Assembly (NCBI GenBank): GCA_934272845.1
Contig: CAKQSF010000012.1
Coordinates: 1-58,781, forward strand
DNA from: an uncultured Prevotella sp.
GTDB taxonomy: Bacteria; Bacteroidota; Bacteroidia; Bacteroidales; Bacteroidaceae
Length of the DNA stretch: 58,781 nucleotides
Direction: 5' to 3'
Both the position numbers and the translations under genes were made by a program. Below the pieces are notes generated by a model. That model saw only the letters and a program-made list of their open reading frames with translations, was not told where the DNA came from and searched no databases. Shown here in pieces: positions 24,645-32,420 of the stretch (position 1 is the first letter of the stretch; each line of letters starts with the position of its first letter).

Positions 24645-25322
24645 TTATTTTTTTTCTTTTTCTTTTCTCAAATCACTTAGTATAATCCCTTTGTATGAGA
24701 AGTATTTAGGACCTTGATAAGAACGTGATGTAGTTTGATGCGTTTCTGGTAAGAATTCGGTAGTAAATGTAGAGAGCGACCACAAACGACCTTTATATTC
24801 AATTTTGTCATCCGATGCGACCTTTACAGGCAAATTCAATGCATCAAATACTATTTCATCACCAACATTAATACCTGCCATATGAAATTTAAAAGCTGGT
24901 TTCGGTTTCTTCCGTTTAATTTCTTCTTTTACTGCATTAATTTTTTTATCTTCATCTTTGCTTTTGCTGATTACTGGCTTTCCGTTCACATACACTGCTA
25001 ATTCTGCATCTTCAAGAAAATCTGCAATATCACGCATAATATCAAGAGCTACAGAAGGAGCAATATTGAAGAACTCTCGATTCGGACGTATACGAAGATC
25101 TGTCAAACGATCTATTTCCTTATGAATTTTCTTCTCTACCTTCTCGAATTTTGCAGTTTTAAGGGTTGCATATATCTCAAAAGGAAGAGGTACAGCCGTA
25201 TTGTCCAATTCCTTAGAGCGAACATCAACAGGACGATGGCTCCTACCTATCTTTACCCAATCCTCACGAAAACTCGGATTGGTCAATATATAAACATATC
25301 CTTTATTATCATCTTTACACAT
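24645..25322 (-). CDS. T5orf172-type GIY-YIG nuclease with RAMA-like C-terminus
   Basis: The 225-aa protein has an N-terminal GIY-YIG domain (GYVYILTNPSF at 8-18, KIGRS at 24-28, a helix with Arg/Glu and a conserved N-R-E-F-F near 78-84). A Lys-rich linker follows (about 125-145). The C-terminal domain has AGINVGDEIVF, VASDDKIEYKGRLWSLS and YQGPKYFSYKG, the pattern of RAMA domains thought to read modified DNA. Together this suggests a nuclease aimed at modified (phage) DNA, which is inference. The gene is intact within an otherwise decayed island, 23 nt downstream of an intact fic gene. Confidence 0.75.
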   Translation of the reverse strand: MCKDDNKGYVYILTNPSFREDWVKIGRSHRPVDVRSKELDNTAVPLPFEIYATLKTAKFEKVEKKIHKEIDRLTDLRIRPNREFFNIAPSVALDIMRDIADFLEDAELAVYVNGKPVISKSKDEDKKINAVKEEIKRKKPKPAFKFHMAGINVGDEIVFDALNLPVKVASDDKIEYKGRLWSLSTFTTEFLPETHQTTSRSYQGPKYFSYKGIILSDLRKEKEKK

Positions 25323-25345
25323 AATGCCTGTTATGGTTAAATAAA

Positions 25346-25894
25346 TTACTTTTCATACCCCTCATAAAAATAGCTCTGCTCTATTCCCTTGAATATCACT
25401 TCGCGGTTCTCAGTGTCTGAAGTCAGGTTCTGCGAGAGCAGATAGCGCAGTTCGAGGTCGTTGATGGGTGAGCGTTCCATTGCCGAGAGGTATTGGTCTT
25501 TATCCACATATTGCCAGTTGACCACCTTGCCGAGAGAGCGCCGGAGTATCATGTCGAGCCAGATGCGGGTAGAACGGCCATTGCCCTCCATGAAAGGATG
25601 GCACACGTTCATCTCGACATACTTCTCGATGATGTGCTCAAAAGTGTCTTCTGGCATCTTTTCTACAGCAGCGAGGGCGGCTTCAAGATAAAGACTATTG
25701 GCAAAGCGGAAACCACCTTTGGCTATATTCTTATCGCGGATGACGCCAGCAAACGGATATAGACCATCAAACAGATAATGATGTATCTGCTGAAGACCTG
25801 CTGTAGTTCCAACTGGAATTTTATCTATATCGCCCGACTCATAGAGGCGGTGTGCGTTATCTAACGACTTTTCGTCAATCTCCTTTGTTGTCAT
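25346..25894 (-). CDS. fic: Fic/DOC family protein, intact motif
   Basis: The 182-aa compact Fic protein has the complete catalytic motif [12 protein letters not shown] (99-110) and the flap region [16 protein letters not shown] (42-57). No inhibitory S/T-xxx-E-G/N helix is visible inside it, so any inhibitor would be in trans (class I arrangement). Family members AMPylate proteins such as gyrase/topoisomerase IV and act as toxins. The gene 21 nt upstream is a frameshifted XRE-like gene, which may be the former partner. Confidence 0.85.
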   Translation of the reverse strand: MTTKEIDEKSLDNAHRLYESGDIDKIPVGTTAGLQQIHHYLFDGLYPFAGVIRDKNIAKGGFRFANSLYLEAALAAVEKMPEDTFEHIIEKYVEMNVCHPFMEGNGRSTRIWLDMILRRSLGKVVNWQYVDKDQYLSAMERSPINDLELRYLLSQNLTSDTENREVIFKGIEQSYFYEGYEK

Positions 25895-25915
25895 AATCTT
25901 CTAATTGTATTCGTC

Positions 25916-26249
25916 TTACTGGGTTGATGAGATATTAAGAAGTTTCTCCGCCTCTATCTCAATACGGCTTTTCTTTGTCTGCACGATGAGCGAGCGCACA
26001 TCCACATCGAGTGCCTCTGCCACTTGCACAAGTGTTTCAAGACTTGCTGCGAACTGTTGGTACACCACTTGCTCACAGTTGCTGGGTCTTTACCCTGTTC
26101 GTCTGCCAACCACTTGACTCTTGTCTTCCTCTGTCACGACTCGGCAGAGTTCAAACAAGTTTGCCTCTGCTCTCGCTGCTCCATCGGTTAGCTGTTCTTT
26201 TATTCTCAACCAATACTATTTTGATGCGGTTGATGTCTTTCTTTGCCAT
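25916..26249 (-). pseudogene. Frameshifted XRE-type DNA-binding gene
   Basis: The ATG at 26249 gives MAKKDINRIKIVLVENKRT. About 75 bp of extra sequence interrupts it. Other frames then read KWLADEQGKDPATVSKWCTN and SLETLVQVAEALDVDVRSLI, ending at TAA 25918-25916. Joined, these form a standard XRE helix-turn-helix (LADEQGKDPATVSKW is the recognition pair). At least two frame changes are needed, so it is not functional as one protein. A -7 box TACCTTTG (26282-26275) precedes it. Confidence 0.65.
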
Positions 26250-26274
26250 ATCCTTTCATGTGTTTCTTGATTTA

Positions 26275-26282
26275 CAAAGGTA
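26275..26282 (-). promoter_or_regulatory. -7 promoter element of the XRE/fic unit
   Basis: TACCTTTG on the minus strand, 25 nt before the XRE-like ATG; probably now drives the intact fic and GIY-YIG genes. Confidence 0.55.
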
Positions 26283-26373
26283 AACATTATATTGGATAAT
26301 CAAGAAAGATTATGGAAATAATTATCCAAGTTATTGCGTTTTACATCAATTTTTCTATAAAAACAGGAATCAT

Positions 26374-26508
26374 TCAAGGTTTCACCATCACAATTCTACT
26401 ATTTCCTGCTTGTTTCTCACTTATTATAAATATCTTTGCTGCATCAGAGCTACCGCAAAATACTTCCCTGATGTCCCATATCACGTTAGCTAATTCTTGT
26501 TCTGTCAT
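26374..26508 (-). CDS. Small 44-aa ORF, possible gene remnant
   Basis: The product begins MTEQELANVIWDIREVFCGS and ends SRIVMVKP. The N-terminus has the flavour of a type I methylase N-terminal segment (EQELANxIW) but the rest does not continue it. A -7 box TAAATTTG (26537-26530) lies 22 nt upstream, which supports expression. The family is unknown. From 26538 to 26782 no gene or structure was seen. Confidence 0.35.
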   Translation of the reverse strand: MTEQELANVIWDIREVFCGSSDAAKIFIISEKQAGNSRIVMVKP

Positions 26509-26529
26509 AATATATAATTGTTCTTTTTG

Positions 26530-26537
26530 CAAATTTA
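26530..26537 (-). promoter_or_regulatory. -7 promoter element before the small ORF
   Basis: TAAATTTG on the minus strand; weak evidence on its own. Confidence 0.35.
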
Positions 26538-26782
26538 GTTATTATCTATGCAGCCTATATGCATTGAATAACTTTCTTAGAAGTAGAAATAACTTACACT
26601 ATGTCTTATTGCAGCCCTAATCGTAAGTTCTTTCTGCAAATTTACGAATAAAACTACAACTTTCCAAAGGTTTTACTTAAATTTATTCTTACCATAATAT
26701 GGTACGTTTTCGTTAAGCCGAATGAGCAAAACGAAGTTTACTTCGACTTTGCCATGGCGAGAAAAGGTGCATGAATATAAAC

Positions 26783-26825
26783 AAAAAATCCCAGCACAGC
26801 AGAATTATATTCCGCCACGCTGGGA
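26783..26825 (-). terminator. nagB terminator
   Basis: On the minus strand TCCCAGC (26825-26819) pairs with GCTGGGA (26795-26789), followed by TTTTTT (26788-26783). Confidence 0.75.
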
Positions 26826-26891
26826 GTACTTATGTAATATTAAAAAAAGAGTCAACTTGAAAAAGTGCCCTCCTATATAGAGAAAAAAGTT

Positions 26892-27683
26892 TTACAGGTT
26901 GCCTCTCTCCTTGTCAAGATAGTACTTGTATGTTCCTACGGTGAGTTCGTCACATGCCGCCTCATCGCATATTACAATGCTGTGCTGGTGCATCTGAAGT
27001 ATTGATGCAGTCCACTTGTGTGACACTGAGCCATCTATGATATGCTGAAGCGCACGTGCCTTGTTATGACCACTGCATACAAGGAGTACTTCCTTGGCTG
27101 CCATAACGGTGCCGATACCTACGGTGAGTGCCTGTTTTGGCACGAGGTCGAGGTTACCTTCAAAGAAACGTGAGTTGGCAATGATAGTGTCTGTGGTAAG
27201 TGTCTTGATGCGTGTCTTGCTGCTGAGCGAAGAACCTGGCTCATTGAAAGCGAGGTGTCCGTCAGGACCTACACCGCCCATGAAGAGGTCTATGCCTCCA
27301 GCGTCTTCTATGGCTTTCTCGTATGCCTCACACTCTGCCATAAGGTCCTTGGCGTTACCGTTAAGTATGTGTACGTTCTCTTTCTTAATGTCGATGTGAG
27401 AGAAGAAGTTATTCCACATAAATGAATGATAACTCTCTGGATGGTCCTCTGGAAGATTTACGTACTCATCCATGTTGAAGGTAATGACATTCTTGAAAGA
27501 TATCTCACCTGCTTCATATTTCTTTATCAGTTCACGGTAGAGTCCGAGTGGTGAGGAACCTGTAGGACAGCCTAACTTAAATGGCTTCTCCTCTGTAGGA
27601 TTTGCCTCTTTGATTCTCTTGGCTACATAGTCAGCAGCCCACTTGGACATCTTGTCGTAGTCTGGTTCAATGATTACTCGCAT
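26892..27683 (-). CDS. nagB: Glucosamine-6-phosphate deaminase
   Basis: The 263-aa enzyme converts glucosamine 6-phosphate to fructose 6-phosphate and ammonia, entering amino sugars into glycolysis. Motifs: CPTGSSPLGLY (39-49, phosphate binding), FNMDEY with catalytic Asp at 72, GGVGPDGHLAFNEPGSS (136-152, with D141, H143 and E148) and SGHNKARAL. The length is canonical. It is monocistronic with its own terminator; no nagA or permease is adjacent. Confidence 0.97.
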   Translation of the reverse strand: MRVIIEPDYDKMSKWAADYVAKRIKEANPTEEKPFKLGCPTGSSPLGLYRELIKKYEAGEISFKNVITFNMDEYVNLPEDHPESYHSFMWNNFFSHIDIKKENVHILNGNAKDLMAECEAYEKAIEDAGGIDLFMGGVGPDGHLAFNEPGSSLSSKTRIKTLTTDTIIANSRFFEGNLDLVPKQALTVGIGTVMAAKEVLLVCSGHNKARALQHIIDGSVSHKWTASILQMHQHSIVICDEAACDELTVGTYKYYLDKERGNL

Positions 27684-27847
27684 AGTTTACTTCTTTTATT
27701 GGTTGTTTAGATAAGTTTGCCCTCTCGTTTACGCTCAGTTGCTTTTCGTAATACTGAGTATCCTTTTCGTTGTTTTATATAACTTTTTGTAAGAAAAAAC
27801 GTATTTTTTCTTATTTTATTGTGTTATTTCATTATTTTTTTAGTTTG

Positions 27848-27896
27848 TAATGTAGAAAAATAACTTGCGCAGTTTTTGCCTCAGATTGCTGAGATA
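27848..27896. repeat. Dispersed 50-bp repeat, copy 2
   Basis: This matches 4901-4950 with about four differences, including AATAACTTGCGCAGTTTTT and the CTCAGATTGCTGAG hairpin. It lies in the 327-bp gap between nagB and the MFS gene, which otherwise shows a hairpin at 27957-27989 and AT-rich DNA. Confidence 0.75.
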
Positions 27897-27956
27897 ATAT
27901 GCCCCGAACTTTCCTGTAGAGAAACTGTAGAGCAAACTGAAAGGTTTGAACACATA

Positions 27957-27989
27957 TGGCGAAGCAAGTTATCATAACCTACTTCGCCA
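27957..27989. terminator. Hairpin downstream of the MFS gene
   Basis: TGGCGAAG (27957-27964) pairs with CTTCGCCA (27982-27989). The T-run is poor on the minus strand, so terminator function is only likely from its position 21 nt past the stop. Confidence 0.5.
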
Positions 27990-28010
27990 TTTCTGTTTAA
28001 TTTCTACTAC

Positions 28011-29198
28011 TTACGCTTGGTTAGCATATTTACGGCAGAAGATAACGTAACATATTATGCCTCCTACTGCCATTAATGCTCCTATAGCGGCTGGGTAATG
28101 GTATGTTGTCGGATCGCTCTCTACTATCGGTAGTCCTCCGAGCCATGCTCCGGCAGCATTACCAAGGTTGAACGCCAACTGTACCATCGCTCCTCCCATC
28201 AGTTCGCCTCCTTTGCTGAAGCGGAGCAGAAGCAACTGCTGGGGTGGTGACACTGCGAAGAGGCAGCCACACGTTACTATCATCAGCGGTATCAAGCACC
28301 ACTTTATATCGGCTGTTAAGGCTATGATGATAAGGCACAGGAATATAACGACCTCCAGTCCACGACCTGTTACACCTGGACCAAAGCGGTCTGACAGTTC
28401 ACCACCACAGATATTGCCTATCACCATTCCTGCTCCTGCAAGAATCATCATTATCGTCATCCAACCCACAGGTACACCGGCAAGTTGTGTCAACGTAGGA
28501 GAGATATAACTGTACCAACAGAAGATGCCTCCGTTACCGAATATCGTTGCCAAGATAATGAGCCATGGCGCGGGCTTCTTTAGAAACCTGAAGGTACCTT
28601 TTAAACCAGTATTTGGCAGTGGCTTCATCTCTGGTATCCAGCGCATTATGCTGAGGAGGGTAAAGGTGTTCCATACGCATGAGATTCCAAACACTACGCG
28701 CCAACTCACCATACTGGTGAGGAGGGTTCCTAAAGGTATGCCTATGAGGTTGGCTATCGTCATGCCTGATGTCATTATTGCCACTGCGAGTGTTGACTTT
28801 CCGTCCTCTGACAGTCGGTCAGCCACTATGCTGCCCACACCGAAGTAGGCACCATGAGGTATTCCTGCACAGAAACGAAAGAGTATCATCAGCAGGAATT
28901 GCCATGACATGCCGTTGTCTTCTGTGGGCACAGGACATACACTCATGGCAAAGGTGGAGATGACCATTATGCTACAGAGCATATAGAGGATTCGCTTCAA
29001 TGGCCATGTGCGTGCTATGAGGGCTACCATTGGTGCTCCAGCACACACGCCAAGGGCGTATGCCGAAATAAAATAACCGGCTTGCGGTATCGTTACCCTG
29101 AAATCTGCCGCAAGAAAGGGTAATATGCCCATCATGACATATTCCGCTACGCCCAAGCCAAACGTTCCAAAGGCAAGGGCTGTTAATGCTTTTTTCAT
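28011..29198 (-). CDS. MFS transporter, AraJ-like (DHA1)
   Basis: The 395-aa inner-membrane protein has 12 predicted helices. The N-terminal half carries GLGVAEYVMMGILP and the loop-2/3 and helix-5 motifs of DHA1 drug or sugar efflux carriers (PHGAYFGVGSIVADRL, IGIPLGTLL). It is typical of AraJ-type arabinose or drug exporters. The substrate is unknown. Its start is 22 bp from a MITE-like element (29220-29316), so its promoter may be within the element. Confidence 0.85.
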   Translation of the reverse strand: MKKALTALAFGTFGLGVAEYVMMGILPFLAADFRVTIPQAGYFISAYALGVCAGAPMVALIARTWPLKRILYMLCSIMVISTFAMSVCPVPTEDNGMSWQFLLMILFRFCAGIPHGAYFGVGSIVADRLSEDGKSTLAVAIMTSGMTIANLIGIPLGTLLTSMVSWRVVFGISCVWNTFTLLSIMRWIPEMKPLPNTGLKGTFRFLKKPAPWLIILATIFGNGGIFCWYSYISPTLTQLAGVPVGWMTIMMILAGAGMVIGNICGGELSDRFGPGVTGRGLEVVIFLCLIIIALTADIKWCLIPLMIVTCGCLFAVSPPQQLLLLRFSKGGELMGGAMVQLAFNLGNAAGAWLGGLPIVESDPTTYHYPAAIGALMAVGGIICYVIFCRKYANQA

Positions 29199-29219
29199 TA
29201 CTGTATGTGTTTTTTGAGA

Positions 29220-29316
29220 TTAAGTAAGTGTTCAAAATTATTTTTATATTTAATATAGAAATGATAATGTTCACTTACTGATATATATATATAAATAATT
29301 TTGAATACTTACTTAT
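29220..29316. mobile_element. MITE-like element, 97 bp (family 1, copy B)
   Basis: The ends TTAAGTAAGTGTTCAAAATT and, inverted, ATAAGTAAGTATTCAAAATT flank an AT-rich interior with GTTCACTTACTG. Reverse-complemented, it matches both halves of the 201-bp copy at 58164-58364, lacking about 100 bp from its middle. It sits between the MFS and heparinase-like genes. Confidence 0.7.
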
Positions 29317-29342
29317 ATTTTCTTTTTGTGAAACGGCACGTA

Positions 29343-31124
29343 TTACCGAACTGTTATGTCGTATTTAATGTTTCCTAAGCATGAAGTATTCTTTACCTCC
29401 ATTACTATGCGGTAGAGGTTCTTCCCCCACAGCCCTTGCAGCAATGGGTCAAGCAACTCTGACTTGTCTTCTATTGTTACTGCAACACTTGCTGCGTCAT
29501 ATGCCAACGTTGCGTTTCCTATTCTGACTACTCCTGCCTTTGTGGCGTCTGGCTTTGATGTCGTCATCAGCATTAGGCGCGATGGTGCCTTGTACTCGCT
29601 AAAGGCGTAGTTCTCTGCCACTGACACTTTTGAGCCTTTCAGTGACACTGTGCGCTGCCATGTCTTTACTGCCGCCTCCTTGGGGTATGCTCCTGCTATG
29701 TCGAGCGTTATGCTGTGGCGGCTGTTTTTCACTACCGTAGCGTGGTACTGCTTGCCGTCTTTCTGGCTTACGCCGTTTATCTGTGGCAGGTTGTGATAGT
29801 CACTCTGCATGGTCCAGATAGTGTAACGCTGTCCACTGAATGTCTTAGAGGTGTATTCCCCTACTCCACAGTCTATAAGCAGTGGCTCGCCGTTATCGTA
29901 GACGATGAAGGAGCCTACGTCGTTATGATTATGGCTCTCACCGTTTGTACCGCCTTTCACTGCCACATACACGCCATTGCTACGCATTGTGGCTATCTGC
30001 AGATTGGGGAGCCATGACTCTACCAATGGCTCAACGGGGTTTTCTGCCTCTAACGCTGTTACTTCGCGCAGCAACATCAGTTCTCTGCCGAGCGTAGGGA
30101 AGTTGCCACTCTTGGCGTAAAGTGCCGCTGGGTCGTTCCAGAAGTCCTTATCTTGCGCTACCCATGCAGCAAAGCCCTTCATGGCTGCATCGTTAAGGTA
30201 CTGCGCAAAGGGCCACAACACATTGAGTTGCACCACGCTTTTATTTTCATGGGCATCAGCGAAGTTTACGGAATAGCCATTGCCTATGTACATTTTATAT
30301 ATATATGCTCCCATGCGTGCCACTTTTTCTTTCTGGTAGTTGAGCACGGTGACATTAGCGAGGCTGTCGGTCTGTATCTGCTTCATCAGCGCAAGGCACT
30401 CAAAGAGTGATGCCGCTGCCCTGTCCCAATAACTGGTTCCTTCATCGCAACCACCGTCTTCTGGATAAGCATCGATAAAGGCGCGCATACAGCCTTCTAT
30501 CTCTGTTACCGCCTTCTGTCTGCGGTCACTGTCTTTTTCATATAGCATCACACAGGTAAGCCAGTTGCTACATATCCAGGGATTCCAGTTCATGCCTGCC
30601 TTCTTCCACCAGTCTTTGCTGCCAAGGGCCTTGGTAAGAATGCGATAGTTTATCTCTCGCTCTATCTTACGGTATAGTTCGGGAGAGAATTTGTCTAACT
30701 CTGCCTTCAGTTCCTTACCTGTCCAGGCTATGAGTGAGGCAGACTCTGCATTGAAGAGGTCTACGGGCTGGTCGCTATATACTGGTATAGGTTTGCCGTA
30801 GTGTGCTGGTATGCCCCACCACGGTTCTTCCATCATTACCTCAAGACCATTGATGATGTCGGGCATGAAGCGTCCCTTGCGCTCCGTTATCTCTGCCATG
30901 ACAAGGGCGGCGAGTTGACGACGACGCTCAAAGACTATGCCTTCATACCCCACTCGGTTGCCTTCCTTGCGGAAGCGAGCAAACTCTGTTACGGGGAGCG
31001 TAGCCCATGGCTTGCCGAGGTATGTCTCGCCATAGCGTACGTATGACGACGTGTTTAATCTGCCTGCTGCAAACGTAACGCAGGCTGTTAAGAGTAGTAG
31101 TAGTGTTAGTAAATATCTGCGCAT
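29343..31124 (-). CDS. Secreted heparinase II/III-like protein
   Basis: The 593-aa protein has a signal peptide (RRYLLTLLLLLTACVTFAAG). An (alpha/alpha)-toroid region (about 60-350) rich in Trp/Tyr (WWGIPAHYG, WNPWICSNW, DEGTSYWDRAA) is followed by a C-terminal beta-sandwich with NGESHNHNDVGSF and LIDCGVGEYT. This is the typical heparinase II/III split with the metal-site His-Asn-His. It probably cleaves acidic polysaccharide; the exact substrate cannot be told. No SusC/D or sulfatase is adjacent. Confidence 0.82.
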   Translation of the reverse strand: MRRYLLTLLLLLTACVTFAAGRLNTSSYVRYGETYLGKPWATLPVTEFARFRKEGNRVGYEGIVFERRRQLAALVMAEITERKGRFMPDIINGLEVMMEEPWWGIPAHYGKPIPVYSDQPVDLFNAESASLIAWTGKELKAELDKFSPELYRKIEREINYRILTKALGSKDWWKKAGMNWNPWICSNWLTCVMLYEKDSDRRQKAVTEIEGCMRAFIDAYPEDGGCDEGTSYWDRAAASLFECLALMKQIQTDSLANVTVLNYQKEKVARMGAYIYKMYIGNGYSVNFADAHENKSVVQLNVLWPFAQYLNDAAMKGFAAWVAQDKDFWNDPAALYAKSGNFPTLGRELMLLREVTALEAENPVEPLVESWLPNLQIATMRSNGVYVAVKGGTNGESHNHNDVGSFIVYDNGEPLLIDCGVGEYTSKTFSGQRYTIWTMQSDYHNLPQINGVSQKDGKQYHATVVKNSRHSITLDIAGAYPKEAAVKTWQRTVSLKGSKVSVAENYAFSEYKAPSRLMLMTTSKPDATKAGVVRIGNATLAYDAASVAVTIEDKSELLDPLLQGLWGKNLYRIVMEVKNTSCLGNIKYDITVR

Positions 31125-31221
31125 AATTTCTATTATTTTTTATTCTATTTATCCTGTTCCATATCTATTTATAACATACTAAGGTTCACCTGTTAACATA
31201 TCACGAAGTAATTAAGCCCTA

Positions 31222-31315
31222 ATTACATCGTAATCAGGTAGTAATTACTCTGTGATTAGGTAGTGATTACTCTGTGATTAGGTAGTGATTACTCTGTGAT
31301 TAGGTAGTGATTACT
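31222..31315. repeat. 22-bp tandem repeat
   Basis: Units at 31239, 31261 and 31283 (TAGTGATTACTCTGTGATTAGG) plus a partial at 31305; a diverged unit (ATTACATCGTAATCAGGTAG) precedes them from 31222. The diverged unit resembles the repeat at 1937-2000. Confidence 0.85.
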
Positions 31316-31327
31316 TAACTCCTTCCT

Positions 31328-32116
31328 TCAATTATCTCCATCAAGCAACACTGGGAACTTTTTTCTAAAGTTGTCCAAGCGCTGCATATCTAATTCTACA
31401 GTGGTTGTTCCCACCATATTATCCTGTACTGTGGCCATCTCTTTGCCATAGGAGTCAACGGCAATGGTGCCACCATCATAACGACATACGGGGTCATTGC
31501 CTACCCTGTTTACTGCTAATAAATAGCATTGGTTTTCTAATGCACGTGCACGTGTGAGCACATCCCACACTCGGCGACGACTATCGGGCCAGTTTGCTAC
31601 GTATATTGCGCAATCATATAACGGATGATATGCTTCTGCTTTGCTGCCATCACGCACTATTCTGTTACGTGAGAAGACGGGGAAACGGAGGTCGTAGCAT
31701 ACTTGCAGAAAGAAACGCACGCCACGCCATTCTACTACCACACTGTCTTCGCCCGGTGAGTACATTTTCTGTTCACCACCGTACGTGAAGAGGTGATGCT
31801 TGTCGTAATAGTTTACGTTGCCATCGGGAGTTACGAAATAGAGACGGTTACGACGTTCACCTTCTTTGGTTAAAACAGCGACGGAACCTGTTACGGCTGC
31901 ATTTAGTTTACATGCCATCTTCTTCATCCATACTACCGTATCCCCATCTGCCGGCTCTATGCCGTTTCCTGGGGTAACGGCAAAACCTGTTGTAAACATT
32001 TCGGGTAGGACATACAGATCGGAGGCTGGTGCTGCCTGCATCAGTTCTTCTGCCTTCTGGCGATTTACTATGGGCTTTTCCCACACTATGTCCATCTGTA
32101 CAAGTGTTGCTTTCAT
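31328..32116 (-). CDS. Carbon-nitrogen hydrolase (omega-amidase/YafV-like)
   Basis: The start is at 32116 (MKATLVQMDIVWEKP); the longer frame to 32194 adds 26 residues unlike the family. The 262-aa protein has the nitrilase triad: E39 in LPEMF, K106 in YDKHHLF and C140 in FLQVCYDLRFP. WPDSRRRVWDVLTRARALEN follows, as in YafV-type omega-amidases that hydrolyse alpha-ketoglutaramate or similar amides in methionine salvage and repair. It is cytosolic and monocistronic. Confidence 0.85.
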   Translation of the reverse strand: MKATLVQMDIVWEKPIVNRQKAEELMQAAPASDLYVLPEMFTTGFAVTPGNGIEPADGDTVVWMKKMACKLNAAVTGSVAVLTKEGERRNRLYFVTPDGNVNYYDKHHLFTYGGEQKMYSPGEDSVVVEWRGVRFFLQVCYDLRFPVFSRNRIVRDGSKAEAYHPLYDCAIYVANWPDSRRRVWDVLTRARALENQCYLLAVNRVGNDPVCRYDGGTIAVDSYGKEMATVQDNMVGTTTVELDMQRLDNFRKKFPVLLDGDN

Positions 32117-32420
32117 AGTTTTTTTGTTTTTTCTGCATCTAACAGAAATAATTTGAGAAGGAAAATGATTGTGCTTCGCACTGTTTTTTAACATTAATCT
32201 CCATTAATATTACATTAATACAGCATTAATACTTTTTACTCTTAAGGGTGGTTCTATAATTATGTCTGCAGTGATATATTTACGAAGATTAATGTAACCA
32301 AAAATAGTGCGTTAACGTTAATAAACGCATAAAGGGAGACACAGTAACCTTGCGATTACTATGTCTCCCCTTTTGTTTTTATGTCACCGTATGCTTATCA
32401 TACGTATGTATGACCTTATA
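32117..32420. other. Intergenic region with mini-palindrome and AT-rich repeats
   Basis: It holds the 11-bp palindrome GTGCTTCGCAC (32171-32181) followed by a T-run, then short ATTAATA repeats, and the hairpin at 32331-32375. No gene was seen. The same palindrome occurs at 1509-1519 and 6694-6704. Confidence 0.6.
32331..32375. terminator. Hairpin downstream of serA
   Basis: AAGGGAGACA-CAGTAA pairs with TTACTATGTCTCCCCTT across the loop CCTTGCGA. It is flanked by T on both sides, so it probably ends serA on the minus strand. Confidence 0.65.

Noticed and set aside
31222..31315. 22-bp repeats as a CRISPR
   Set aside because: Units are contiguous without spacers.
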